From Tardiphaga robiniae (GTDB taxonomy: Bacteria > Pseudomonadota > Alphaproteobacteria > Rhizobiales > Xanthobacteraceae): 64,000 nucleotides of DNA. The stretch spans positions 186,001-250,000 of the forward strand of contig NZ_LVYV01000034.1 of assembly GCF_001618955.1 (NCBI RefSeq), read 5' to 3'. Shown in pieces: positions 34,930 to 43,747 of the stretch. The translations under genes and the position numbers were made by a program. The stretch's first letter is position 1, and each line of letters begins with the position of its first letter. The notes below the pieces were generated by a model that saw only the letters and a program-made list of their open reading frames with translations, ran no database searches and was not told the origin of the DNA.

Positions 34930-34949
34930 ATTTAATCGATCGATTAAAT
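34930..34949. promoter_or_regulatory. 20-bp perfect palindrome upstream of the LIV-type receptor
   Basis: ATTTAATCGATCGATTAAAT, 67 bp before the receptor ATG, is a perfect palindrome and AT-rich in a GC-rich genome. It fits an operator of a dimeric repressor (MarR- or TetR-like by shape). No regulator gene is adjacent. Confidence 0.5.
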
Positions 34950-35016
34950 TTCGCTGGCCAAGGCATTCGGCCGCCATTACGCTTTCCTCAATAAAAACCA
35001 GAACGAGGAAACGACA

Positions 35017-36234
35017 ATGACCCGAATGGGCATATTGGCTGCCATTGCTGTTGCTTGCTTGAACGGTTCGGCGCTTGCCGAACCCATCACCAAACCTCTC
35101 ACCATCGCCGTGCTGAACGACAAGAGTTCGGTGTTCTCCGATGCCGGCGGCACCGGCAGCGTGGTCGCGGCGCAGCTTGCGATCGACGATGTCGGCGGCA
35201 AGGTGCGTGGCCAGCCGGTGAAACTGCTTGGCCCGGATCATCAGAACAAGACCGATATCGGCGTGTCGCTGGCGCGCGATCTCTACGATCAGCAGGGCGT
35301 CGATGCGATCTTCGACATCGGCAATTCGGCGATCTCGCTGGCAGTGCAGAACATGGCGCGCGAGCGCGGCAAGGTGCTGGTGCATGTCGGCTCGGCAACC
35401 GCCGACGTATTCGGCAAGCAATGCGCGCCGACCGCCGCGATGTGGCTGTACGACACCTATTCGCTGGCGCAGGGCATCGCCAAGGCCGTGGTCAAGCAGG
35501 GCGGCGACACCTGGTATTTCATCACGGCGGACTATGCGTTCGGCATCGCCATGCAGGCGGAAGTCTCGAAAGTGGTGGAAGCTGCCGGCGGCAAGGTGCT
35601 CGGCGCGGTGAAGCATCCGGTCGGCACGATGGATTTCTCGTCCTTCCTGCTGCAGGCGCAATCATCGGGCGCGAAGGTGATCGCGCTCGCCAATGCCTCA
35701 GGTGACACGGTCACCAATATCAAGCAGGCGCGCGAATTCCAGATCGGCGAGGGCAAGCAGAAATTGGCCGTGCTGATCTTCTATCTCACTTCGGTGAAGG
35801 CACTCGGCTCCGAAGCGACGCAGGGCGTGCAGTATCTCGAGGGCTATTACTGGGACAATGACGACAAGAGCCGCGAATTCGGCAAGCGCTTCATGGCCAA
35901 GCACGGCAAGATGCCGACCCACGCGCAGGCCGGCGTCTACAGTGCCGTGAAGCATTATCTGCGCGCCGCCGAAGCCGCGAACGAGAATGACGGGTTGAAG
36001 GTGATGCGTCAGATGAAGGCGATGCCGGTGGATGATTTCTTCGCGCCGGGCGCCCGCGTGCGCGAGGACGGCCGGCTGATGAACGACATGCTGCTGGCGG
36101 AAGTGAAGAAGCCGTCGGACGTGAAAGGCGAGTGGGACCTGCTGAGCATCAAGGGCAAGGTGAAGGCCGAAGACATCATGCGGCCGATCGCGGATGGCGG
36201 ATGCACGTTGCTGGATCCGCCGGTGAAGCAGTAA
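35017..36234 (+). CDS. Branched-chain-amino-acid-type ABC substrate-binding protein (orphan)
   Basis: A 405-residue periplasmic receptor of the Leu/Ile/Val-binding class. A signal peptide (GILAAIAVACLNGSALAEP) is followed by ITKPLTIAVLNDKSSVFSDA, then IDDVGGKVRGQPVKLLGPDH and FITADYAFGIAMQAEVSKVV. Receptors of this class in the family often bind aromatic or other carboxylates rather than amino acids. No permease or ATPase is adjacent on this strand; the nearest is the importer at 45251-48644. AACGAGGAAACGAC precedes the ATG. Confidence 0.88.
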   Translation: MTRMGILAAIAVACLNGSALAEPITKPLTIAVLNDKSSVFSDAGGTGSVVAAQLAIDDVGGKVRGQPVKLLGPDHQNKTDIGVSLARDLYDQQGVDAIFDIGNSAISLAVQNMARERGKVLVHVGSATADVFGKQCAPTAAMWLYDTYSLAQGIAKAVVKQGGDTWYFITADYAFGIAMQAEVSKVVEAAGGKVLGAVKHPVGTMDFSSFLLQAQSSGAKVIALANASGDTVTNIKQAREFQIGEGKQKLAVLIFYLTSVKALGSEATQGVQYLEGYYWDNDDKSREFGKRFMAKHGKMPTHAQAGVYSAVKHYLRAAEAANENDGLKVMRQMKAMPVDDFFAPGARVREDGRLMNDMLLAEVKKPSDVKGEWDLLSIKGKVKAEDIMRPIADGGCTLLDPPVKQ

Positions 36235-36248
36235 TAGCGCCACAAACT

Positions 36249-36406
36249 CGTCGTTCCGGGGCGCGCTCTTGCGCGAACCCGGAACCTCGGAATGGAAGCC
36301 ACTTCGTCGCAAACCGGACGATAGAGGTGATGAACACTTTGAGATTCCCCGCCACTCCAATTGGAGTGGCTGAGGTTCGCGCAAAAGCGAGCGCCCCGGA
36401 ATGACA
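36249..36406. repeat. Palindromic repeat (CGTCATTCCGGGGC family)
   Basis: CGTCGTTCCGGGGCGCGC at one end and GCGCCCCGGAATGACAG at the other, with an inner perfect 18-bp palindrome CCACTCCAATTGGAGTGG at 36352-36369. It fills the gap between two convergent genes and may act as a transcription barrier. Confidence 0.8.
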
Positions 36407-36414
36407 GTTTGTGA

Positions 36415-38040
36415 TTACGGCTTCTTCGGATGAATGAACGCCCACGGACTGACTTCCGAGTCCCTGACCACGTCGATCGCGATCAGATACGGCCCGCCGT
36501 CCGCCAGCGCCTTCTCCAGCGCAGGCTTGAACTCCGCCGGTGACGTCACCCTGATAGCACCGACGCCGAAGGATTCCGCGAGCTTGACGAAATCCGGATT
36601 GACCAGATCGGCGGCGACCACGCGCCCGTCGAACACCTGCAATTGGTCGCGGCGGACATTGCCATAGGCATTGTTGTTGAACACCAGCGTCACGACGCCG
36701 ATCTTGAACTGAACGGCAGTGGCGAGTTCCTGTACCGCGAACATGAAGCCGCCATCGCCGGTGATCGCCACCACCGGCCGATCGGGATGCGCGACCTTGG
36801 CGCCGAGCGCGGTGGGAAAGCCCGAGCCGAGCGTGCCCTGATAGCCTGAGGTGATGAAGGTGCGCGGCTGATAAACGGGAAAGCCGAACCACGACGTGAA
36901 GCCGACCTGCGACAGCTCGTCGGTGACAATGGCATTCTCCGGCAACACATCGCGCAGGATGTCGAGATAGGCCATCTGCGGCTGGATCGCCTGGATGTCT
37001 TTCTGCGCTTTCGCCGAGGCGGCGCGGATCGTCTCGCGACGCCCGGCCGTCTTCGTATATCCGGCCTTGCTTACGGCGGCGACCAGCGCGCGCGTTCCTT
37101 CTGTCGCATCGGCAACGATCGGCGCATCAACCGTGAGCCGTCTGAATTCGACGGGATCGATATCGATGCGGATGGACTTCAGTCCCTCCGGCCGGAACGG
37201 CCAGCGGAACGTGGTCGGCAATTCCATCCGCGAGCCGATGCCGATCATGAGGTCGGTCTGCGGCCACAGATTATAGGCGGCGGCCATGGTGAGGCCGAGT
37301 TCATGGGCATTGCTGACGATGCCGCGCCCCGAGCGGAACGCGACCACGGGCGCGTCGATCATCTCGGCGAGTGCGAGGATGTCGTCGCCCGCATCCATCG
37401 CGCCTGCACCGACGAAGATCATCGGTGCCTTGGCGGCCTTGATCAGCGTGGCTGCGGCCTTGATCCGATCGGGATCGGGCGAGGGCGCTGCGAACGGTTC
37501 AAGCGTCGTCGCTGCGGTGGTATCCGCGCGTTGCGTGAACACGTCCCATGGCATTTCCAGCGCGACGGGTCCGCGGCGGCCGGACATCATCTCCTGGAAG
37601 CCGCGCGCCACCTTGGTCGGCGCATCCGCGGGATAGTCGATGCGCTCGGCCCATTTCACGAAACTGCGGAGCGTCGCGAGCTGGTCGGGCATTTCATGCA
37701 GATGGCCGCGGCCCTTGCCAAGGTAATCACTCGGTACCTGGCCGGTGAGGCACAGCACCGGCTCGTTGCAGCCGAAGGCGGTCAGCATCGCCGCGCCGGC
37801 ATTGAGCACGCCCGGCCCGGGCACCACGCTGAACACGCCGGGCTTGCCCGAAGCGCGGGCATAGCCGAACGCCATATAGCCGCAGGCCTGTTCGTGACGT
37901 GCGCCGATGACGTTCAGCTTCGCCTGATGAAAGGCATCGAACAGACCATAGACCTGCGCGCCGGGCAGGCCGAAGACCGTGTCGACGCCGTGCGCCTTGA
38001 GCCCGCTGACGATGGCTTCGCCACCGGTGAGAACAGTCAT
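36415..38040 (-). CDS. Thiamine-diphosphate-dependent enzyme (acetolactate-synthase-like)
   Basis: A 541-residue ThDP enzyme with catalytic Glu50 in ARHEQACGYMAFGYARASGK, a central nucleotide-type domain (IFVGAGAMDAGDD), and the cofactor-binding GDGGFMFAVQELATAVQ near residue 424, ending in FNNNAYGNV. It could be a 2-oxo-acid decarboxylase or a carboligase; the sequence alone does not decide. It starts 15 bp after the FAH gene at the end of the leftward hpa run, so a role in making or handling an aryl-pyruvate or the pyruvate end product is possible (inference). Confidence 0.85.
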   Translation of the reverse strand: MTVLTGGEAIVSGLKAHGVDTVFGLPGAQVYGLFDAFHQAKLNVIGARHEQACGYMAFGYARASGKPGVFSVVPGPGVLNAGAAMLTAFGCNEPVLCLTGQVPSDYLGKGRGHLHEMPDQLATLRSFVKWAERIDYPADAPTKVARGFQEMMSGRRGPVALEMPWDVFTQRADTTAATTLEPFAAPSPDPDRIKAAATLIKAAKAPMIFVGAGAMDAGDDILALAEMIDAPVVAFRSGRGIVSNAHELGLTMAAAYNLWPQTDLMIGIGSRMELPTTFRWPFRPEGLKSIRIDIDPVEFRRLTVDAPIVADATEGTRALVAAVSKAGYTKTAGRRETIRAASAKAQKDIQAIQPQMAYLDILRDVLPENAIVTDELSQVGFTSWFGFPVYQPRTFITSGYQGTLGSGFPTALGAKVAHPDRPVVAITGDGGFMFAVQELATAVQFKIGVVTLVFNNNAYGNVRRDQLQVFDGRVVAADLVNPDFVKLAESFGVGAIRVTSPAEFKPALEKALADGGPYLIAIDVVRDSEVSPWAFIHPKKP

Positions 38041-38055
38041 GCGTATTCCAATCCG

Positions 38056-38925
38056 TTAGTGTTCGTCGACGACGCCGTTGCGCAGCGTGCCGATGCCGTC
38101 CGCCTTGATCTCGATCACATCGCCCGGGACGAGATAGCGTGGCGGATCGAAGCGCGCACCGGCGCCGGTCGGCGTGCCGGTGACGATTACATCGCCGGGC
38201 ACCAGCGTCGTGAAGGTGGAGATATAGCTCAGGAGATAGCGGAAGCCGAACATCAGCCGCGAGGTGCGATCGTCCTGCCGCAACTCGCCGTTCACATGCG
38301 TGGTGAGCCGGATGTCGGCGATCTGGCTTTCGTCGCTATAAGGCACGATCCATGGGCCGAGGCTGCCGGTGGATTCGAAATTCTTGCCTTGCGTGACGTT
38401 GAACTTGGCGTGCCGCACCCAGTCGCGGATGGTACCTTCGTTGCAGAGCGTCAGCGCGGCGATGTGGTCCAGCGCATCGCCCTCGGCGATGTGGCGCCCG
38501 GCCTTACCGATCACCAGCACGACTTCGCCTTCATAGTCGAGCTGCCTCGATACGCGCGGGCGCACCAGCGGCGTCTCATGTCCGACAAAGGAGCGCGGCG
38601 TGCGCATGAACATCGAAGGATATTTCGGCGCGTCCTGACCGTCCTTGTATTCGGCGTTGCGGTCCGGATAGTTGACGCCGATGCAGATGATCTTTTCCGG
38701 GGCGGGGATCGGCGGCTGCCAGGTGATGGCGTCCAGTGCGAAATCCGCAGGCTGGTTGGCAGCGGCATCCGCAAGCCGGTGCAAGGCGCCATGCGCGATG
38801 GCTTCACGCAGCGTCGGATAATCCCCGCCGTAGCGCGCCGACAGATCGACGATCCCATCGTCGGTGACGGCGCCGTATTTCAGGGTGCCATTGACGGTGA
38901 AGGTGGCGAGGCGGGAGTGGGTCAT
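38056..38925 (-). CDS. Fumarylacetoacetate hydrolase-family protein, HpaG-like
   Basis: A 289-residue FAH-fold protein with a short N-terminal domain and a catalytic domain starting at PAPEKIICIGVNYPDRNAEY. The metal ligands are in RQLDYEGEVVLVIGKAG, and TQGKNFESTGSLGPWIV and DVIVTGTPTGAG are typical. The usual CND of this family is CNE here (LCNEGTIRDWVRH). In the homoprotocatechuate pathway the 5-oxopent-3-ene-1,2,5-tricarboxylate decarboxylase/isomerase HpaG belongs to this fold. Context makes HpaG the best guess, though E. coli HpaG is a double-domain protein of about 430 residues. Confidence 0.82.
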   Translation of the reverse strand: MTHSRLATFTVNGTLKYGAVTDDGIVDLSARYGGDYPTLREAIAHGALHRLADAAANQPADFALDAITWQPPIPAPEKIICIGVNYPDRNAEYKDGQDAPKYPSMFMRTPRSFVGHETPLVRPRVSRQLDYEGEVVLVIGKAGRHIAEGDALDHIAALTLCNEGTIRDWVRHAKFNVTQGKNFESTGSLGPWIVPYSDESQIADIRLTTHVNGELRQDDRTSRLMFGFRYLLSYISTFTTLVPGDVIVTGTPTGAGARFDPPRYLVPGDVIEIKADGIGTLRNGVVDEH

Positions 38926-38965
38926 CGTTTGTCCGATTCAGTTAAGGCACGCTGGCCTTTCTTAT

Positions 38966-39098
38966 CCCTCCCCCTTGCGGGGAGGGTGGCCGGCCCTCTT
39001 CGGCCGGTCGGGTGGGGGTGCCACGGGCGACGGCGTCTGTGGCACCCCCACCCCGGCCTCCGCTTCGCTCGGCCGACCCTCCCCGCAAGGGGGAGGGA
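38966..39098. repeat. Palindromic repeat (CCCTCCCCCTTGCGGGGAGG type)
   Basis: End hairpins CCTCCCCCTTGCGGGGAGG and CCTCCCCGCAAGGGGGAGG surround GGTGGGGGTGCCAC/GTGGCACCCCCACC arms and GGCCGGC stems. It lies between hpaD and the FAH gene inside the leftward run. Confidence 0.82.
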
Positions 39099-39143
39099 AG
39101 TCACGTCGATAGCGCGTATCAAACGAAGGACAGCCATGTTGCC

Positions 39144-40127
39144 TCAATCCGCAATCGTTACATCAGCCACGAAGGCCGGCTCGCGCACCGCCTGCCCATT
39201 GAACTGTGAGCCCTGTTCGAACCATGACCTCGGTGCAGGCGCCCCCCACAGCGTCTGGCGGCGCGGGTCCTTCAGCGACCAGCGCAGCGGCTCGTGGTCG
39301 GTGTCCATGGTCTGGTAGTCTGACGTGTAGAGTTCGAGGCGATGGCCGTCGGGATCACGCACGTAAAGGAAGAACGCATTGGAGATGCCGTGGCGGCCGG
39401 GGCCGCGCTCGAGGTTCTTCAGATAGCCCGATGACGCCATCACATCACAGAGATGCAGGATGTTCATCGCGGTCGGCACCCAATAGGCGAAGTGGTGCAG
39501 CCGCGGTCCCCGGCCATTGGTGATGGCGAAGTCGTGAACATTGCCCTTGCGATGCATCCAGGCCGCGGCTATGCGGCCGTTGTCGCCGTCTTCCTCGCCA
39601 TATTCGGTCAGCCGGAAGCCGAGCCGCGCATAGAAGTCGACGGTGTCCTGCACCTCGGCGGCGAAGACGTTGAAATGATCGAGCCGCTGCGGATGGCAAC
39701 CCTTGTAGAGATCGAAGCGGCGGAGCAGATGCGGGCGCTTCTCCATCGTCGCATAGAGTTCGATCTGGAATCCGAACGGATCGGTGACATGCATGGTGCG
39801 GCCCTGGAACGGCCGCTCGACAAAGGAATAGACAATGCCGTTGGCGGCGAACCAGGCGGCGGCCTTGTCGAGATCGTTCTCGCTGGCGACGCGGAAGCCG
39901 AGCCGGTGACACGCGGCCGTGGCCGCCTTGCGTAGCACCAGCGAGTGATGCTGGTGTTCCTCGACGGCGCGCAGATACACCGTCTCGCTGTCGGCGTCCT
40001 CGACATGCAGGCCTACGGCGTTCTCATAGAAGTCGCGGCTGGCCTTGAGATCGACGACATCCAGCACGACGTGGCTGGAACGCAGGATGTTGAAGGGCGG
40101 ATCGAACACGTGGGTTGGCACGGGCAT
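39144..40127 (-). CDS. hpaD: 3,4-Dihydroxyphenylacetate 2,3-dioxygenase (extradiol, VOC fold)
   Basis: Opens the ring of homoprotocatechuate to 5-carboxymethyl-2-hydroxymuconate semialdehyde; 327 residues. Two VOC modules are visible (from FNILRSSHVVLDVVDLKASR and from RLDHFNVFAAEVQDTVDFY). Metal ligands: His in RLDHFNVF, His in PRLHHFAYWV and Glu in DGHRLELYTSDYQ. ATG 40127 is chosen because PVPTHVFDPPFNILR follows and CAGGACCAG precedes; the longer frame reads into a repeat. It sits between hpaE and the FAH gene. Confidence 0.9.
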   Translation of the reverse strand: MPVPTHVFDPPFNILRSSHVVLDVVDLKASRDFYENAVGLHVEDADSETVYLRAVEEHQHHSLVLRKAATAACHRLGFRVASENDLDKAAAWFAANGIVYSFVERPFQGRTMHVTDPFGFQIELYATMEKRPHLLRRFDLYKGCHPQRLDHFNVFAAEVQDTVDFYARLGFRLTEYGEEDGDNGRIAAAWMHRKGNVHDFAITNGRGPRLHHFAYWVPTAMNILHLCDVMASSGYLKNLERGPGRHGISNAFFLYVRDPDGHRLELYTSDYQTMDTDHEPLRWSLKDPRRQTLWGAPAPRSWFEQGSQFNGQAVREPAFVADVTIAD

Positions 40128-40171
40128 GGGACTGGTCCTGAGCGTTTCCTGAATTTCTTGTTCGCAACTCA

Positions 40172-40282
40172 CTCGTCATTCCGGGGCGCGTGCGCACTTG
40201 CGCATGCGAACCCGGAATCTCGATATGAGACTCTCATTCCGAGGTTCCGGGTTCGCGCAAGAGCGCGCCCCGGAACGACGAG
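40172..40282. repeat. Palindromic repeat (CGTCATTCCGGGGC family)
   Basis: CGTCATTCCGGGGCGCG at one end and CGCGCCCCGGAACGACGAG at the other, with CCCGGAATCTCG/CGAGGTTCCGGG inside. It fills the gap between hpaE and hpaD and ends directly at the hpaE stop codon. Confidence 0.82.
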
Positions 40283-41824
40283 TTAAATTCCAAGTCTCTG
40301 TATCTTATGCGTCCCGCGCGCGAGCGAGACGTGTTTGGTTTCCATGTAGAAGTCGAACGAATAGTCGCCGCCGTCGCGGCCGATGCCGGAGGCTTTCATG
40401 CCACCGAATGGCGTCGGCAGGTGGCGGACATTTTCCGAATTGAGCCAGATCATGCCGGCTTCCAGCGCGTCGGCCACGCGCAACGCACGGCCCACATCAT
40501 TGGTCCAGACATAGCCGGTGAGGCCGTATTGCACGGCGTTGGCGATTTCGATGGCTTCGGCTTCGTTGCCGAACGGGATCACCGTGAGGAACGGGCCGAA
40601 CACTTCCTCTTGTGCCACGCGCATGTCCTTGTGCGCGCCGGTCACCAGCGTCGGCTGCACGTAATGACCGCCGCCGGGGCCGTCATAAGGCTTGCCGCCG
40701 ACGGCGATGGTGGCGCCGTCCTGCCGTGCGATGTCGAAATAGCTGCAGACCTTTGCGTGGTGGCGTTCATGGATCAGCGGGCCGACTTCGGTCCTGGGAT
40801 CCAGCGGATGCCCGACCTTCAGTGCCTGCACGCGGGCCGTGAGCTTCTCGATGAATGTATCGGCAATGCTCGCCTGCACCAGCAACCGGCTGGACGAGGT
40901 ACAGCGCTCGCCGTTCAGCGAGTAGATCATGAACACCACGGCATCGAGCGCGCGGTCGAGGTCCGCATCGTCGAACACGATCACGGGATTCTTGCCGCCG
41001 AGTTCGAAATGCACGCGCTTCAGCGTTGGCGCACCCTGCGCCATGATCGCGGAGCCGGTGGCGCTCTCGCCGACAAAGGCGATGGCCTTGATGGCGGGAT
41101 GCTCGGTCAGCGCCTTGCCGGATTCTTCGCCGAAGCCGTGCACGGTGTTGAGTACGCCATCGGGCAGACCGGCCTGCTTCGCGAGTTTCGCCAAAAGGTC
41201 AGCCGTGACCGGCGACCATTCGGCCGGCTTGAGCACGACGGTGCAGCCGGCGGCCAGCGCCGGCGCGATCTTCCAGGTGGAGAGCATGAACGGCGTGTTC
41301 CACGGCGTGATGACGCCGACCGGGCCGATCGGCACGCGGGTCGAGACATTCCAGTGCTCATCCGCCGGCATGTTCAGGCCGTCGCGTGCCTCGAGGCATT
41401 TGTCGGCATAGAAGCGGAAATTCTCGGCGCCGCGGATCGCGGCCTTGGCCATGAAGCGATGCGCCTGGCCGGTATCGATACATTCCAGCACGGCGATGTC
41501 GTCGGCATTGTCCCCGATGGCATCGGCGACGCGGTGCAGCAGTTTCTTGCGTGTGGCCGGCGCCATGTCGCGCCAGTCCTTGAAGGCGCGCTGCGCAGCC
41601 TTGGCCGCCTTGTCGATATCTTCTTTCGTACCTCGCGCGACCTGCGCCAGCACGGTGCCATCGATCGGCGATGTCGTCTCGAACACCTCACCCGACGATG
41701 ACGGCACGATCCGGCCATCGATGATATTGCCGATACCGTCGGCCGTGAGCTTCTTCAGCAGCGGCGCGGCGCGTTCCTGATTGGCAGCGAAGACGGCGGC
41801 GGGATCGGCAGGTGTCTTAGCCAT
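40283..41824 (-). CDS. hpaE: 5-Carboxymethyl-2-hydroxymuconate semialdehyde dehydrogenase
   Basis: NAD-dependent aldehyde dehydrogenase oxidising the ring-cleavage product; 513 residues. ALDH motifs: TPWNTPFMLSTWKIAPALAA, FVGESATGSAIMAQ, catalytic Glu in FELGGKNPVIVFDDADLDRA and nucleophile Cys in NGERCTSSSRLLVQ. It ends SFDFYMETKHVSLARGTHKI, as expected for the HpaE group. Its start overlaps the end of hpaF by 8 bp, so the two are translationally coupled. Assignment rests on fold plus the hpa neighbours. Confidence 0.9.
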   Translation of the reverse strand: MAKTPADPAAVFAANQERAAPLLKKLTADGIGNIIDGRIVPSSSGEVFETTSPIDGTVLAQVARGTKEDIDKAAKAAQRAFKDWRDMAPATRKKLLHRVADAIGDNADDIAVLECIDTGQAHRFMAKAAIRGAENFRFYADKCLEARDGLNMPADEHWNVSTRVPIGPVGVITPWNTPFMLSTWKIAPALAAGCTVVLKPAEWSPVTADLLAKLAKQAGLPDGVLNTVHGFGEESGKALTEHPAIKAIAFVGESATGSAIMAQGAPTLKRVHFELGGKNPVIVFDDADLDRALDAVVFMIYSLNGERCTSSSRLLVQASIADTFIEKLTARVQALKVGHPLDPRTEVGPLIHERHHAKVCSYFDIARQDGATIAVGGKPYDGPGGGHYVQPTLVTGAHKDMRVAQEEVFGPFLTVIPFGNEAEAIEIANAVQYGLTGYVWTNDVGRALRVADALEAGMIWLNSENVRHLPTPFGGMKASGIGRDGGDYSFDFYMETKHVSLARGTHKIQRLGI

Positions 41825-42215
41825 TGTTGGCCTCGGCTTTCAGCAGGTCGTGAATGGGATTGCGCTTCCAGCTCGTCGCGCTGTCGTTGATCTGCATGTC
41901 AAAGGACAGCGCAAATCGGCCGCCGGCGAAAACATTGTCGAGATGGTGCGAGATCGTCTGGAAAATCTGTTCGCCGGCCTTCTGGCGAACCTCGAGCGAG
42001 CGGCCTTCGCCGATCCGTAGCAGAATATCGAGAAAGCTGAGGCCGGCGCGGCCGTCGGCGATGGCATAATGCTCGCAGCGGATCGCGCGGACGCGAATGC
42101 CGCCGAGCGGGAAGATGCCGGTCTGCACCGCGGCGTTGCGGACCACCTCGCACAGCGCGCTGATATCCACGACGCCGTCGAGATTGGCCGAATATTCGAT
42201 GGTGAAATGCGGCAT
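41817..42215 (-). CDS. hpaF: 5-Carboxymethyl-2-hydroxymuconate delta-isomerase
   Basis: Tautomerase-superfamily isomerase of 132 residues, the usual size. The N-terminal MPHFTIEYSANLDG exposes the catalytic Pro after Met removal. Other family segments are GIFPLGGIRVRAIRCEHYAI and FLDILLRIGEGRSLEVRQKA, with NDSATSWKRNPIHDLL near the end. It isomerises the product of HpaE before decarboxylation by HpaG. It lies 17 bp after hpaH and overlaps hpaE by 8 bp. Confidence 0.92.
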   Translation of the reverse strand: MPHFTIEYSANLDGVVDISALCEVVRNAAVQTGIFPLGGIRVRAIRCEHYAIADGRAGLSFLDILLRIGEGRSLEVRQKAGEQIFQTISHHLDNVFAGGRFALSFDMQINDSATSWKRNPIHDLLKAEANNG

Positions 42216-42232
42216 GATGCGTGATCCCTATT

Positions 42233-43039
42233 TCAGGCGAAGTAGCAACTGACGGTGCCCCACGGGCCATAGTCCGCCTGGATCGTGTCGCCTTTGCGGG
42301 TCTCGATGGGGCGAATGAACGAGCCGGCGAGCACGACCTGACCGGGTTCCAGCGCGAGCCCATGCGGCGCGATCTTGTTGGCAAGCCAGGCGACGCTGGT
42401 GGCGGGATGATTCAGCACACCGGCGGCCAGGCCGGTTTCTTCGAGCTGGCCGTTGCGATGGCACATCACGCCGACCCAGCGTAGATCGGTTTCCAGCGGA
42501 CGCATCGGCCGGCCGCCCAGCACGATACCGGCATTGGCCGCATTATCGGCGATGGTGTCGAAGATTTTTCGCGTGGCTTTGGTTGCGGCATCGACGCGTT
42601 CGACGCGGGTATCGAGAATTTCCAGCGCCGGCACCACGAAATCGGTGGCATTGAGCACATCGAACATCGTGCAGTCCGGGCCTTCGAGCCGCGTCTTCAT
42701 CACGAAAGCCAGTTCGGCCTCGACGCGGGTTGCGATGAAACGATCGGTGGGGACGAGCCCGCCATCGGCGAAGAACATGTCGTCGAGCAGCACGCCAGAA
42801 TCCGGCTCATCGATATTCAGTGCGCTCTGCATCGCCTTGGAGGTGAGGCCGATCTTGTGGCCGCGCACGATGCGGCCTTCACCGGTCTTGATTGCAATCC
42901 AGGCTTTCTGGATCGCGTAGGAATCGTCGATGGTGATGCCGGGATGATCCAGCGACAGTTGCCGGATCTGCGTCCGCGTCTTTTCGGCGTGATGCAGGCG
43001 CTCTGCCGCGCTTGATATGTCTGAAGAGGTGAGTGCCAT
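42233..43039 (-). CDS. hpaH: 2-Oxo-hept-4-ene-1,7-dioate hydratase
   Basis: Mg-dependent hydratase of the FAH/MhpD fold, 268 residues, acting just before the HpaI aldolase. Features: ITIDDSYAIQKAWIAIKTGE, GHKIGLTSKAMQSALNIDEP, VEAELAFVMKTRLEGPDCTM with Glu metal ligands, and VVLAGSFIRPIETRKGDTIQ. ATG 43039 is chosen over ATG 43087 because the latter lies inside the candidate operator TTAACATGTTAA and gives a non-conserved leader. First gene of the leftward hpa operon, divergent from hpaR. Confidence 0.92.
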   Translation of the reverse strand: MALTSSDISSAAERLHHAEKTRTQIRQLSLDHPGITIDDSYAIQKAWIAIKTGEGRIVRGHKIGLTSKAMQSALNIDEPDSGVLLDDMFFADGGLVPTDRFIATRVEAELAFVMKTRLEGPDCTMFDVLNATDFVVPALEILDTRVERVDAATKATRKIFDTIADNAANAGIVLGGRPMRPLETDLRWVGVMCHRNGQLEETGLAAGVLNHPATSVAWLANKIAPHGLALEPGQVVLAGSFIRPIETRKGDTIQADYGPWGTVSCYFA

Positions 43040-43080
43040 CGGGTCGTCATCCCGCGCAGAAAAGCCGCGCGGCAAAGTGA

Positions 43081-43092
43081 TTAACATGTTAA
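43081..43092. promoter_or_regulatory. Candidate HpaR operator, TTAACATGTTAA
   Basis: A perfect 12-bp palindrome lies in the 137-bp space between divergent hpaH and hpaR, 42 bp before the hpaH start and 85 bp before hpaR. GTGA flanks it on the left and AAGTGA follows on the right. MarR repressors bind such dyads, and HpaR regulates the hpa meta-cleavage genes in enterobacteria. Confidence 0.6.
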
Positions 43093-43176
43093 GTGATTGT
43101 GATCAAACCCTGGACGTGACAATTCGATTGTGCGTTGCACACTGCGGTGCGCCAGAATCATCTTATAGAGGCGACC

Positions 43177-43698
43177 ATGACGACAGCATCAAAGCCACGG
43201 ACCGCCGCCAAGGCCGCCGCGAAAATCCCCATGCGCGACTTCTCGCAGTCGCTCCCAATGTCGCTGCTGCGAACGCGGGAATCGGTGATGCGACATTTTC
43301 GACCATCGCTTCGCGCGCATGATCTCACCGAACAGCAATGGCGCATCCTGCGCGCGCTGGCGGCGTCGGGCGAGATCGAGGTGACGGAACTCGCGCGTGT
43401 CGCCTTCCTGCTGGGGCCGAGTCTGTCGCGGATCCTGCGCGATCTGGAGGGCAGGCGGCTGATCGAGCGGCGCTTGCTGAAGGCCGATTTGCGCCGCAGC
43501 GTTGTCTCGATCACGTCAAAGGGATTGAAATTGATCGAGGCCGTCGCGCCCACATCGGAGGCAATCTATGCCGAGATGACGAAGCGCTTCGGCGCGCGCA
43601 AACTGTCGGACCTGCAGGCCCTGTTGCATGAGTTGGAAGCCGCGCTGCTGGCCATGCCTGCTGCCGATGGCGCGGAAGACGATCTCTTCGATCGATAA
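43177..43698 (+). CDS. hpaR: MarR-family regulator of homoprotocatechuate degradation
   Basis: A 173-residue winged-helix repressor. The HpaR-type core is RDFSQSLPMSLLRTRESVMR, LTEQQWRILRALAASGEIEV, LARVAFLLGPSLSRILRDLE and RLIERRLLKADLRRSVVSIT, with recognition helix and wing. The N-terminal Lys/Ala-rich leader (about 18 residues) is longer than in E. coli. ATG 43177 has AGAGGCGACC upstream. It is divergent from hpaH, with a palindrome between, and upstream of the importer genes. An aromatic pathway compound is the likely inducer. Confidence 0.9.
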   Translation: MTTASKPRTAAKAAAKIPMRDFSQSLPMSLLRTRESVMRHFRPSLRAHDLTEQQWRILRALAASGEIEVTELARVAFLLGPSLSRILRDLEGRRLIERRLLKADLRRSVVSITSKGLKLIEAVAPTSEAIYAEMTKRFGARKLSDLQALLHELEAALLAMPAADGAEDDLFDR

Positions 43699-43747
43699 CG
43701 CGTCTGCATATTTTTGCGGCAAGGCCGTCGCACGTTACGCGAGCGTT

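Noticed and set aside
37303-39318. 671-codon open frame on the + strand across the ThDP and FAH genes
   Set aside because: It is antisense to two conserved enzymes, crosses an intergenic repeat and has no recognisable domain or credible start.
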